Below are positions 38,118 to 47,178 of a stretch of 64,000 nt of DNA, piece by piece; position 1 is the first letter of the stretch; each line of letters starts with the position of its first letter. The notes beneath the pieces were generated by a model. That model was not told the origin of the DNA, ran no database searches, and saw nothing but the letters and a program-made list of their open reading frames with translations. The stretch is taken from the NCBI GenBank assembly GCA_046327745.1, contig JAXLXV010000026.1, forward strand, positions 1 through 64,000. Reading direction: 5' to 3'. The DNA comes from JABAQJ01 sp046327745 (GTDB lineage Bacteria; Gemmatimonadota; Gemmatimonadetes; Gemmatimonadales; Gemmatimonadaceae). The translations under genes and the position numbers were made by a program.

Positions 38118-40067
38118 TCAGCGACCAGCGCTCTCCAGCGCTTCCTGCGCGGCCGCCCACTTCTCTAGCGCGGCATCCAGAGCCTTTTGCGCCTGACCTA
38201 ACTCACGCTGTTTGGCGGCGACCGCCTTCGCTGAATCGGCCCGACCATCGTACAGCGACGGGTCGGCGATGGCATCGCGCAACGCCAGCACGACACGCTC
38301 GCGCTCCTGCACGTCGCGCTCGAGTTGCTCCACGGCACGTTTGGCGTTGCGTAGCGCATCCGCCTCGGCGCGTTTGCCCTCTGCGCTCTTCTTCTCCTTC
38401 ACCCGCTCTGCCTCGCGAGCCGCGGCGTTGCGCGCGGCGGCGTCGCGCTCATGCGCCAACACGCGCTCGGCGTGACGCACTTCCCAGTCGACGAAGGGCC
38501 CGTTGAAGTCCTCGATCACACCGTCAAGGAATGCCCACACCCGCGTGGCCGTCTCACGCAAGAACGCGCGATCGTGACTGACTAACACGACCGTGCCATC
38601 GTATTCCTCGATGGCATCCTCGATCGCCTCGATCGATTCCACGTCCAAATGATTCGTGGGCTCGTCCAGCACCAACAGATTGGCGTGGCGCAGCGTCATG
38701 ATCGCCAGGGCCACGCGCGAACGCTCACCACCGGAGAGGGTGTTGGTGTTCCACAAGACTTCGTCACCGGAAAAACCAAAGGCGCCCAGGTGCCCCTGGA
38801 TCTGTCCGCGCGTCCACAGCGACCGCAGGTCGGCAATGCAATCGTAGATCGTCTTGTCCGCGGGCACCTGCGCCAGGTCCTGCCGGAACCACTCGGCAGT
38901 GATGGAACCACCCAACCGAGCTTCGCCGCGTGCCGCTGATCGCGAGCCCAGAAGTGTCGCAATCAACGTGGACTTCCCTGCGCCGTTCGGCCCAACGATC
39001 GCCACCACATCGCCCCGGCGGGCAACGCCCGTGAACTCCCGCACCAACACCCGGTCGGCCACCGTCACCTGCAACTTTTCGGCGACCAACACCTGGTCCC
39101 CTCCGCGTTCAGCGGCTTCGAAGTGCAAGGACATCGCCCCCGCCTCACCCGGTGGCGGCGACAGGCGTGGCAGGCGTGCCAGGCGCGTGCGACGCCCCTT
39201 GGCCTGCGACGAGTTCTGGCCGGCCAGGTTGCGACGAATGAACTCCTCTTCCTTGGCCACAAACTTCTGCTGCTTGGCCACGGCGCGCTCTTGCGCCATC
39301 TGTCGCTCCGCGCGCTGGGTCACGAACGACGAGTACCCGCCACGGTACGGTGTCGCGGTTCCCACCGACACGTGCAACACGTGATCCACGGTGTCGTCCA
39401 GGAAGGCGCGATCGTGCGAGATCATCAAGACTGTTTCGCCGAACTCGTGCAGGTACTGCTTCAACCAATCGGTGGTGTCCAGGTCCAAGTGATTGGTGGG
39501 CTCGTCCAGCAGCACCAAATCCGCGGGTGCCGCCAGCTGCGCCGCCAGCCCGACGCGCCCACGCTCTCCACCGCTGAGGGAGAGCACCGAACGCTGCTTG
39601 GCTTCATGCGGATCGAACCCCAGTCCCTGCAAGACCGCGTCCACCCGTGCGTGATATTCGTAGCCGCCGGCATGAGCGAATCGCTCTTGGTCACGGCCAT
39701 ATCGCTCCAGGTCCGCTTCTGTCACGCGATCCCCGAGTTCGGCCAGACGCAGCCCTTGCTCCTCCAGCGCGCGTTCGAGCTGAATGGCATCTGAGTAGGA
39801 AGAGGCCGCCGCATCCCACACGGTGGTGACATCGCCAAAGTCGCGATGCTGGTTCAACAGGGCCACGCGAAGTCCGGGCCGACGCGCTACTGCCCCCTGC
39901 GCAGGCTGCACTTCACCGGTGATGACACGAAAGAGGGAGGTCTTGCCGGCGCCGTTGCGCCCGACAATGCCCCAACGCTCGCCCTCGCCAACCGTGAAGG
40001 TGACGTTCTGAAGTATGGTATTGGCGCCGTAGTCAACGCGCAGGTCTGAAACAGAGAGGATCGACAC
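38118..40067 (-). CDS. ABC-F family ATPase (Uup/EttA-like)
   Basis: A 649-residue soluble protein with two ABC ATPase domains and no transmembrane part, so it is an ABC-F translation factor or antibiotic-protection type. Domain 1 has Walker A GRNGAGKTS, signature LSGGERGRV and Walker B LLDEPTNHLDL. Domain 2 has GPNGAGKST, LSGGERSRV and LVLDEPTNHLDV. The interdomain linker is Arg/Gln-rich. The C-terminal 130 residues form a long coiled coil rich in Ala, Arg and Glu, as in Uup. The start is GTG at 40067, giving a valine-initiated SILSVSDL; the open frame extends 208 codons further but without homology, and no good Shine-Dalgarno is visible. Confidence 0.93.
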   Translation of the reverse strand: MSILSVSDLRVDYGANTILQNVTFTVGEGERWGIVGRNGAGKTSLFRVITGEVQPAQGAVARRPGLRVALLNQHRDFGDVTTVWDAAASSYSDAIQLERALEEQGLRLAELGDRVTEADLERYGRDQERFAHAGGYEYHARVDAVLQGLGFDPHEAKQRSVLSLSGGERGRVGLAAQLAAPADLVLLDEPTNHLDLDTTDWLKQYLHEFGETVLMISHDRAFLDDTVDHVLHVSVGTATPYRGGYSSFVTQRAERQMAQERAVAKQQKFVAKEEEFIRRNLAGQNSSQAKGRRTRLARLPRLSPPPGEAGAMSLHFEAAERGGDQVLVAEKLQVTVADRVLVREFTGVARRGDVVAIVGPNGAGKSTLIATLLGSRSAARGEARLGGSITAEWFRQDLAQVPADKTIYDCIADLRSLWTRGQIQGHLGAFGFSGDEVLWNTNTLSGGERSRVALAIMTLRHANLLVLDEPTNHLDVESIEAIEDAIEEYDGTVVLVSHDRAFLRETATRVWAFLDGVIEDFNGPFVDWEVRHAERVLAHERDAAARNAAAREAERVKEKKSAEGKRAEADALRNAKRAVEQLERDVQERERVVLALRDAIADPSLYDGRADSAKAVAAKQRELGQAQKALDAALEKWAAAQEALESAGR

Positions 40068-40151
40068 GGACGTAATATGATTGGTCGAGCAAGGCTTGCG
40101 GAGTCCGACTTGTGTTCGCCGCGCCGTGCTAGATTTCCGTAGGAGCCGTCC

Positions 40152-41225
40152 ATGTACGCGACCTGTCTGTTCTGCAACAAGCCACTCGGCCGGAACGAGA
40201 CCTTCGAGGCCTTTCCTGTCGGTGAGCGGCTGGCCTTCGATGCGGCGAAGGGCCGGCTGTGGGTCGTTTGCCGGCGCTGCGAGCGTTGGAACCTGACGCC
40301 GATCGAAGAGCGTTGGGAAGCGATCGAGCAGGCAGAGAAACTCTACCGCGATACGCGGCGTCGCGTCTCCACGGACAACATTGGCTTGGCCAAGCTCCGC
40401 GACGGCACCACGCTCGTTAGGATCGGCGACCCACAACGACCGGAATTCGCCGCGTGGCGCTACGGCGACCAGTTTGGGCGCCGGCGTACTCGACAGGTGC
40501 TCCTTGCCGGCGGCGGCGTGGCAGCGCTTGGGGCCTTGGTGGTGGGCGGCGCGGTGGCTGGCGTTGGTATTGGTGCATTCGGCTGGATGATCGGACAGGC
40601 CGGCAACGCGCTCATCTACGGCAGTCCGGAGAGCGTGGTCGCGCACATCCGCACGGAGAAGCGCGGCGTGATCCATGTTCGGCGGCGCCACTTGGCGGAG
40701 TCCGTGATCACGCCCGCCGCCGATGGCTCACTGGCGATCGACCTTCGATTCAAGAATGGCTCTGAGCACTTCGAAGGCGCCGAGGCCGCGCGCATTGCGG
40801 CGATCGTGGTGCCCAAGGTCAATCGCTTTGGTGGCAATCGCGAGACGATCGCCACCGCGGTGCAGGCGATTGAAGCTGTCGGGAGTGCCGAAGGATACCT
40901 GGCCGAACTGGCGCGCTCATCGCGATTGCTCCCCTTGCCTACACTCCGCCCGCGGCGCCGCTGGTGTTCCGGTGTGGACGCCCGCACGATGAACAAGAAC
41001 GGCCTCTTCGCCCTTCCCAAGTTTCAGCGGTTGGCCCTGGAGATGGCGCTGCACGAGGAAGCCGAGCGGCGCGCCATGGAAGGTGAGTTGGAGCTGCTGG
41101 AGCAGGCGTGGCGCGACGCGGAAGAGATCGCGGCGATCTCCGACAACCTGCTGGTCCCCGACTCGGTCGACAGCGAGATCAAGCTCCAAGGGCGACGGCT
41201 AGCCCGCACCATCGCCTGCAAGTAG
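40152..41225 (+). CDS. Zinc-ribbon membrane protein of unknown function
   Basis: A 357-residue protein. The N-terminus has a CLFCNKPLG ... CRRCERWN pair of CxxC motifs, a small zinc ribbon (residues 5-45). A Gly-rich hydrophobic segment of about 45 residues (AALGALVVGGAVAGVGIGAF) near residue 130 forms one or two transmembrane helices. Residues 170-260 look like a small globular domain with VIHVRRRHLAESV. The C-terminal 75 residues are helical and acidic. No family name is recalled. It is divergent from the ABC-F gene across 84 bases and converges on the broken Rieske gene. Confidence 0.6.
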   Translation: MYATCLFCNKPLGRNETFEAFPVGERLAFDAAKGRLWVVCRRCERWNLTPIEERWEAIEQAEKLYRDTRRRVSTDNIGLAKLRDGTTLVRIGDPQRPEFAAWRYGDQFGRRRTRQVLLAGGGVAALGALVVGGAVAGVGIGAFGWMIGQAGNALIYGSPESVVAHIRTEKRGVIHVRRRHLAESVITPAADGSLAIDLRFKNGSEHFEGAEAARIAAIVVPKVNRFGGNRETIATAVQAIEAVGSAEGYLAELARSSRLLPLPTLRPRRRWCSGVDARTMNKNGLFALPKFQRLALEMALHEEAERRAMEGELELLEQAWRDAEEIAAISDNLLVPDSVDSEIKLQGRRLARTIACK

Positions 41226-42330
41226 GCGCGATCCCACGCCGCGGGGATGCTCTCGCGCGGCGAGTACAGGCCCGGCGCATACATCCGCGACTGGATTCCC
41301 AGCTGGCTCTTTTCGCAGATGTCCCAGTCCTGACGATTCGTCGCTTCCCAGAAGTCGATGGCACCAGCGGGTGAGAACGTGCCAGCGCTCAGCGAGTCGG
41401 GGTGCTGCAGCCACTCAGTGACCACGATCGACCGGTCAGGTGCAACGGGCCAGACCTTGTAAAGTAATTCACATAGTCCGGATGAATGCTCAGCATCATG
41501 TTCGGGAAGAGCGAAGTAGTAACCCGCGCCCCCAGGTCATCCGCCGACAGGTTGGCAATCGGCACACCGCAGGCGCGCCCCGTGATGGTGGCACTCTCGT
41601 GCGGTGCGGAAATCTCCATATACCCGCCCAGTACTTCTCCTTCCACCAAATCGTTGTTGCCGCTGAGATACGGAACGACCTGCGAGAGCTCGGATGGATC
41701 ATGGGGCAATGCAGGCACTCATTGTAGTTCTGTAGGATCAGCTTCCAGTTGGCACGGACGTCATACTCGCGCCGTCCCACGCACCAACTTCGACAGTTCA
41801 AACCGGTCGAAGCGATCCAGGAGCGTGCGAAGGCATCGGCGAACGGCGTCGTAGAGGACACAAAGATCCACCCGCCCCACTCATGTACTGGCGCCGCGTG
41901 CAGGCCCCAGACCGACTTGTCGAAATCTTCGATCTCGTGCATATGCGGAGCGCCTAACAACCTTCCGTCCGCCGCGGCGTACGTCCACGCGTGATACGGG
42001 CATTGGATGATTTCCTTGAAACGCCCGCGCGCGGCTCGGAACAGAGGCGCGTGCCGCGATGGCGGCAGACGTTGTAGAAGCCGATGGCCCTACCCGCCTT
42101 GTCGCGGGTGATGATGACGCTCTCGCCAAAGCGCTCGAACAGGAGATAATCGCCCGACTGGGCAATTTCGTCTGAGCGCGCGACCCACATCCAGCGCTCA
42201 CGGAACAAGCGCTCGATCTCCGACTCCAGCACCTGTGGCGCGCGCCGTGGCAATACTCCTGCGCCAACGTCATCGCCCCGCGCTGGTAGGTCGAGGGCGT
42301 TGCCTTGTAGGTCACAGTAGGCCATCCAAT
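41214..42330 (-). pseudogene. Broken Rieske-type ring-hydroxylating oxygenase alpha subunit
   Basis: Reading the minus strand and shifting frame where needed rebuilds a Rieske oxygenase alpha subunit. It has a Cys-Arg-His motif (YNVCRHRG) and, one frame later, CPYHAWTY, which together supply the Rieske Cys/His ligands. The mononuclear-iron stretch NECLHCPMIHP is also present. Six separate indels break it, near 42240, 42020, 41825, 41778, 41690 and 41460. At least four of the frame changes need only one base. The Pro-Gln-Val-Leu-Glu helix region and the C-terminal SIVVTEWLQHP region are well conserved. The start is uncertain. Clustering of six shifts in this gene while its neighbours are clean argues for real decay rather than random read errors. 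Confidence 0.8.
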
Positions 42331-42409
42331 GACGGCACGTCGACATGCGCAAGATCATGTCGTAGCCGTTCGTGCCGTCGCGCACCGACAGCATCAATCA
42401 TTGCCAACC

Positions 42410-43993
42410 TCACGACTTGGCCGAGAGGATCTCCTTGGCCGCGAGCATCCCCGTGGCCCCGGCCGTTCCAGCGCCAGGATGCGAACCGCTGCCGCAGAGC
42501 CAGAGGCCGCGCATCGGCGTGCGATAGCGAGCGCACTCCGGCACCGGGCGCATGAACAGGAATTGGTCCAGCGCCAGCTCACCATGCATCAGGCTCCCCT
42601 CCGTCACGCCGAACTGCTCGGCAATATCCGGCGGCGCCAACACCGTGCGGTGTCGGATCATGGACGGTAGCGTCGGCGCCACCTCTGCCAAGGTCTGCAC
42701 CACCGCGTCGCCTAACGCTTCGCGCATGGCGGTCGTCCATCCTCCCTTGGCCTTGAAGGCGGCGTATTGCACCTGTGCGGTCACCACATGATGCCCATTC
42801 GGCGCGAACGAAGCGTCATCCAGCGACGGCATGGTGACCAGGATAGCCGGATGCTCCGACACTCTGCCATGCTTGGCCGCGTCGTACGCCTTCTCGATCC
42901 CCTTCATGGTCGTGACCAGGGCAATGGAGCCACGGAGTGCGTCGTCTCCCCACTGATGGCCACTGTTGGCAAAGACCGGCCGGCCACTGAGTGCCAAGTG
43001 CACGCGCGCCGCCGGCCCGCGCATGCGGATATTCTCGATGGCCGTCAGCATCTCGGGATCAAAGTCTCCCGGATCAATCAGCGTGCTGAAGGTGCGCCGG
43101 GGATCGGCCGCCGAGGCGACCAGCGAGGAGGCAATCTTCTCGCCACTCGTCAGGCGCACGCCGCTCACGGCGTCGTTCTCCACGGTGATCTCGGCGACTT
43201 CGGCGTTGGTGCGAACTTCTACGCCCGCCGCTTTGGCGGCCGCGGCCAGGGCCGCGACCAGCGCGCCGACACCACCCGGCGTGAGGCGCCGTCCGCCGAT
43301 GTGGCCCAGTGGCAATCCGATGTGCCGGTGCAGGAAGACCAGCGCCGTGCCGCCAGACATGGGGCCGTGCTGCACGTTCAACACGCCGTGCATGGACAGC
43401 GCCGCCTTGAGTGCGGGGTGCTCGAACCACTCGTCCAGCAGGTCGGCGATGGGCATTGGGACCGTGCGCAGCAGGTCCACGATTCCACGCTTCCCCAGAC
43501 CGCGCAGCCGTCGTCCTAACGAGAGCATCGTCAGCAGGTCGGCCACCGAGTTCGTGTGCACGTCCGGCGGGCGCACCGTGTAGAGCGCTTCCATGAAGCC
43601 GGTGAGGCGAGCGATCATGGCGCAGAAGCCCGGCCACGCCGCGGCGTCCGCCGTCGACAGACGACGGATGGCCTCGGCAGCGCGCGACACGTCGGTCGAC
43701 AGCACCAACGGCGCATGGCCATCCAGTGGTACGACCAGCCCAGACGCCGCCAAGGTTGGCGCGTAGCCGTGCGCGGCCAAGCCCAGGTCGGACGCGACCG
43801 AGGCTGGCACCCAGCCGGCGTCATCCACGCACATGTTGGCCCGATAGCCGGGATGGAACTCCTCGGTGACGGTGATGCCGCCTAACGTCGCGCGACGCTC
43901 CAGCAGCAACGTCCGCTTCCCGCCCTTCGCCAGATAAGCCGCCGTGACCAGCCCATTCACTCCGCCGCCGACGACAATCGCGTTGTATGTCAT
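42410..43993 (-). CDS. Phytoene-desaturase-like FAD oxidoreductase, downstream copy
   Basis: A 527-residue FAD-dependent oxidoreductase of the phytoene desaturase/Pyroxd2 type. The N-terminal FAD fingerprint is AIVVGGGVNGLVTAAYLA, and the C-terminal FAD-binding segment is GLWLCGSGSHPGAGTAG. A GGAGG site just upstream fixes the ATG at 43993. It is about the same length as the next gene upstream, and the two share TEGSLMHGEL/TEGNIFQGEL, so they are tandem paralogues. It lies 61 bases downstream of that paralogue. Such proteins desaturate or isomerise hydrophobic substrates; this one may pair with its sister as a heterodimer. Confidence 0.85.
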   Translation of the reverse strand: MTYNAIVVGGGVNGLVTAAYLAKGGKRTLLLERRATLGGITVTEEFHPGYRANMCVDDAGWVPASVASDLGLAAHGYAPTLAASGLVVPLDGHAPLVLSTDVSRAAEAIRRLSTADAAAWPGFCAMIARLTGFMEALYTVRPPDVHTNSVADLLTMLSLGRRLRGLGKRGIVDLLRTVPMPIADLLDEWFEHPALKAALSMHGVLNVQHGPMSGGTALVFLHRHIGLPLGHIGGRRLTPGGVGALVAALAAAAKAAGVEVRTNAEVAEITVENDAVSGVRLTSGEKIASSLVASAADPRRTFSTLIDPGDFDPEMLTAIENIRMRGPAARVHLALSGRPVFANSGHQWGDDALRGSIALVTTMKGIEKAYDAAKHGRVSEHPAILVTMPSLDDASFAPNGHHVVTAQVQYAAFKAKGGWTTAMREALGDAVVQTLAEVAPTLPSMIRHRTVLAPPDIAEQFGVTEGSLMHGELALDQFLFMRPVPECARYRTPMRGLWLCGSGSHPGAGTAGATGMLAAKEILSAKS

Positions 43994-44054
43994 CGGACAC
44001 CTCCGGCGACCGTCGCAGTCTGGAGGGTGGCGCCAGGAACCATGGTGTTGCGGT

Positions 44055-45662
44055 TCATCGGGCACCTCCCACGTCCTTCAGGATCTCCATCGCCGCCAGC
44101 CGACCACCGGCGCCCATGATGCCGCCACCGGGGTGCGTGGCCGAGCCGCACTGGTACAGCCCCTTCACCGGCGAGCGGAACTTCGCCCAACCCGGCGCGG
44201 GTCGCAGGAAGAACAACTGGTGCAACGCCAGCTCGCCTTGGAAGATGTTCCCTTCCGTGAGTCCGGTGATGTCCTCGATGTCCTGCGGCGTGAGCACCTG
44301 ACGGTGCAGAATGCACTGCCGGATGTTCGGCGCGAACAGCTCGATCGCGTTGATGACCGCGTCGCCAAAGGCCTCGCGCTTGGTGGCGTCCCATCCCCCT
44401 TCGATATCCGACGGCGCGTACTGCACGAACACGGACATCACGTGCTTGCCCGGGGGCGCCATCTGCGGGTCGATCATGGACGGGAAGATCATGTCCATGT
44501 ACGGCCGCCGTGAGAACGAGCCGTGCTTGGCATCGTCGTAGGCCGTTTCCACGTACTCCATGCTCGGGCTGATGGACATCGCCCCGCGGTGATGACGCCC
44601 AATGCCGGGCATGCACGTGAAGTCCGGCAGCTGGCTGAGCGCGCAATTCACCTTGCCTGACGAGCCGCGGATCTTGTATCGGCGAATGTCCTGCACGAAC
44701 TCCGTCGGCAGCTCCTTCTCTTCCATGAGCTTCAGGAAGGTGCGCTTGGGATCCAACGAGGTGACGACCACGTCGGCCTTGAGTTCGTCGCCGTTCTCAA
44801 GCACCACCCCGCTCGCCCGTCCACCGCTCGTTAGGATCTTGGAGACGCCGGCGTTCAGCCGAACCTCGGCGCCAAACGATCGCGCGGCGCTGGCACACGA
44901 CTCGGATATCGCTCCCGTGCCCCCCTTGGCAAATCCCCACGCGCGGAAGGCGCCGTCGATCTCTCCCATATAGTGGTGCAGCAGCACGTACGCCGAGCCC
45001 GGCGTGCGCGGCCCCATGTACGTGCCAATGATCCCACTGGCGGACTTGGTGGCCTTCAGTACATCGGTCTCGAACCACTCGTCCAGGAAGTCGCCGGAAC
45101 TCATGGTCATGAGCTTGTACAGCGCATGGAAGTGCTTCTTGCTCAAGCTGCGGAAGTTCGTGGTGAACTTGAGCAGTCCCATCAGGTCACCAGGCGAGAG
45201 CGATGTTGGATCTGGCGGCACCATGGCCAGGATCGGCTTCACCGCCATGGCCATGTGGTGCATCAGTTTCCCGTACTCGTCATACGCCTCGGCGTCCTTG
45301 AGCGAATGCCGGCACACTTCGCGCCGCGTCTCGTCGTGATCCGCCCACCCGGCGAGGTAGTCGCCGTTGAGCATCGGTGTCACCGTGCTCTCCAGCGGAA
45401 GGATCTCCAAGCCGTGCCTGGGCAAGTCCAGGTCGCGGATGATCTCCGGGCGCAACAAGCTCACCACGTACGAGAAGACGGAGAATTTGAAGCCCGGGTA
45501 GATCTCTTCGGTCACGGCGGCGCCACCCACCAGGTGGCGCTTCTCCAGGACGATCACCTTCTTCCCGGCTCGTGCCAGGTAGGCGGCGTTGATCAGGCCA
45601 TTGTGCCCGCCGCCAATGATGATTGCGTCGTAACGTCCAGTGCCCCCCCCGTGTGTACTCAT
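44055..45662 (-). CDS. Phytoene-desaturase-like FAD oxidoreductase, upstream copy
   Basis: A 535-residue paralogue of the gene downstream. The FAD fingerprint is AIIIGGGHNGLINAAYLA near residue 12 and the C-terminal FAD segment is GLYQCGSATHPGGGIMG. The start ATG overlaps the GcvT-like stop by four bases (ATGA), so translation is coupled. The region between the FAD motifs has the SSGDFLDEWFETDVLKA stretch typical of this subgroup. The pairing of two such genes with a GcvT-like protein and a Rieske oxygenase points to one pathway acting on a methylated or unsaturated small molecule. No specific substrate can be named. Confidence 0.85.
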   Translation of the reverse strand: MSTHGGGTGRYDAIIIGGGHNGLINAAYLARAGKKVIVLEKRHLVGGAAVTEEIYPGFKFSVFSYVVSLLRPEIIRDLDLPRHGLEILPLESTVTPMLNGDYLAGWADHDETRREVCRHSLKDAEAYDEYGKLMHHMAMAVKPILAMVPPDPTSLSPGDLMGLLKFTTNFRSLSKKHFHALYKLMTMSSGDFLDEWFETDVLKATKSASGIIGTYMGPRTPGSAYVLLHHYMGEIDGAFRAWGFAKGGTGAISESCASAARSFGAEVRLNAGVSKILTSGGRASGVVLENGDELKADVVVTSLDPKRTFLKLMEEKELPTEFVQDIRRYKIRGSSGKVNCALSQLPDFTCMPGIGRHHRGAMSISPSMEYVETAYDDAKHGSFSRRPYMDMIFPSMIDPQMAPPGKHVMSVFVQYAPSDIEGGWDATKREAFGDAVINAIELFAPNIRQCILHRQVLTPQDIEDITGLTEGNIFQGELALHQLFFLRPAPGWAKFRSPVKGLYQCGSATHPGGGIMGAGGRLAAMEILKDVGGAR

Positions 45663-46852
45663 GCGCGCTTTCGCTCCGGGTTGAAGAATGGGAGCGCGCG
45701 CACCGTGGCTTCGGCGCGCTGGCGATGGTGCTCGACCGTCACCTCCATCATCAGGGGCGTACCTGGCGGCGCGTACCGTGCCTCCACGTGTGCCAGCGCG
45801 ATGTAGCGCTTGAGAATTGGCGACCAGCATCCGCTGGTGGCGTAGCCCACCTGCGCCGCGCCGTTGGTGTCGTACAGGGGCACGCTCGTCCGCCAGGCCT
45901 GCGTTGGCAATCGCGGGGCCAGGCCGACGGCGTTGAACTGCCGCTCCAGCGACACCCAGTCCACTTCCACGCCGATGAACTTCCACGCCGCACCCTTGGC
46001 GCGTTCGGCCCGCAGGGGCAGGCGTCCATTGAACTGCGGCTTGTCGAAGCCGACGGTCCAGTCCAGTGCCAGCTCCAACGGCGAGGACTTCTGCCCTTCG
46101 ATCAGGGCGCGCTTGGCGGACACATAGTCCACATCCAGCAGCAACAGGCCGGCCTCGATGCGGGCGACGTCCAGGGCCAGGATGCCGCAGGGCGTGATAC
46201 CGTACGGCGCCCCCACCTCAATCAGGGCGTCCCACACCTTCACGCCGTCTTCGGCGTTCATCCACAACTCGTACCCCAGATCGCCGGTGTACCCCGTTCG
46301 CGTGATGGTGACCGACGCGCCGCGAACATTCGCCGTCGTCAGGCGGAAGTACTTCACCCCCTTCAGGTCCTGCCCCGTCAGCTGCTCCAGGATCACCCGG
46401 GCATTGGGGCCCTGCAGGGCCAGCGAGGCGATGCGGTCCGACACATCTTCGATCGTCACGTCCAACTTCCGCGCGTTCTCGTGCAGCCAGCGGAAGTTTG
46501 GCTCGGCGGACGTCATCCGGAACGATTGCTCGGCCAACCGGGCCACCGTGCCGTCGTCGATCACCTTCCCTTCGGCATCGCACCACGGCGTGTACAAGAC
46601 CTGGCCCACCTTCGACCGGCCGACGTCGCGCGTGACCACGCGGTCCAGCAAGCGTGAGGCGTCGCGCCCACCAATGTGATACTTGAACAGCGGGGAGACG
46701 TCCAACAGCGCCGCCGAATTGCGGATCGCGTAGTACTCGCGGTCGTGATTGAGTTCGTAGGAACTGGCGACCGTGAAACCGGCCCAACGGCGCCACGTCG
46801 CGCCCTGCATCAATGGCGCGGTTCGCTCGTGGAAGGGGGTATGTCGAAGCAA
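45659..46852 (-). CDS. GcvT/aminomethyltransferase-like folate-dependent protein
   Basis: A protein of about 397 residues of the GcvT/YgfZ/DmdA superfamily, which binds tetrahydrofolate and accepts methyl or methylene groups. Hallmarks are ALLDVSPLFKYHI near residue 55, RTGYTGDLGYELWM near residue 220, GILALDVARIEAG and the C-terminal VEHHRQRAEATV. The start is unclear: the homologous part begins about 46852, where only a TTG codon is available, and an ATG exists at 46810. Longer versions extend to 47059 without homology. It is the first gene of the four-gene unit. This superfamily demethylates sarcosine, dimethylglycine or dimethylsulfoniopropionate. Confidence 0.85.
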   Translation of the reverse strand: MLRHTPFHERTAPLMQGATWRRWAGFTVASSYELNHDREYYAIRNSAALLDVSPLFKYHIGGRDASRLLDRVVTRDVGRSKVGQVLYTPWCDAEGKVIDDGTVARLAEQSFRMTSAEPNFRWLHENARKLDVTIEDVSDRIASLALQGPNARVILEQLTGQDLKGVKYFRLTTANVRGASVTITRTGYTGDLGYELWMNAEDGVKVWDALIEVGAPYGITPCGILALDVARIEAGLLLLDVDYVSAKRALIEGQKSSPLELALDWTVGFDKPQFNGRLPLRAERAKGAAWKFIGVEVDWVSLERQFNAVGLAPRLPTQAWRTSVPLYDTNGAAQVGYATSGCWSPILKRYIALAHVEARYAPPGTPLMMEVTVEHHRQRAEATVRALPFFNPERKRA

Positions 46853-47178
46853 AGGAATCGAAGGGACGGGGGTCGGGCGGCCGAGGCCCGTGCCCGCCAA
46901 TGACCGGCAGACGAGGGGGGCCGAGAAACCCAGTTCGGGGGAGCTTGGGGTGGCGACGACGGGTGATACGGAATGGCTAAGCCACCACGTACATAGATGG
47001 CCAAGGCGCTCTGTGAATAATGCCCGGACACCCGCTACGCTAGCGGACCAATCACGCACGCGCGCCCCTACTCCCCTACGCCCCCGCGCCTTGCCTCTCC
47101 TGCTAAGGAAGAAAGGCTCCGCCCTGATATGGACGGAGCCTTTCTTGGGTGGTCATAGACGACCCCTTTCGGTGCGCC
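46853..47178. other. 326-base gap holding the S9 terminator and GcvT-like promoter
   Basis: This gap separates two minus-strand genes. Its right part carries the strong hairpin at 47109-47146. Its left part must hold the promoter of the GcvT-like unit. No ORF is convincing. Confidence 0.5.
47109..47146 (-). terminator. Strong terminator after the S9 peptidase gene
   Basis: A 16-base-pair stem (47109-47124 with 47131-47146) with one mismatch, a 6-base loop, and T-rich DNA (TTTCTTCC) downstream on the minus strand. Confidence 0.85.

Noticed and set aside
41214..42330. Frameshifts as plain sequencing error
   Set aside because: Not excluded, but six shifts confined to one gene between clean neighbours make decay more likely. 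Read inspection would decide.
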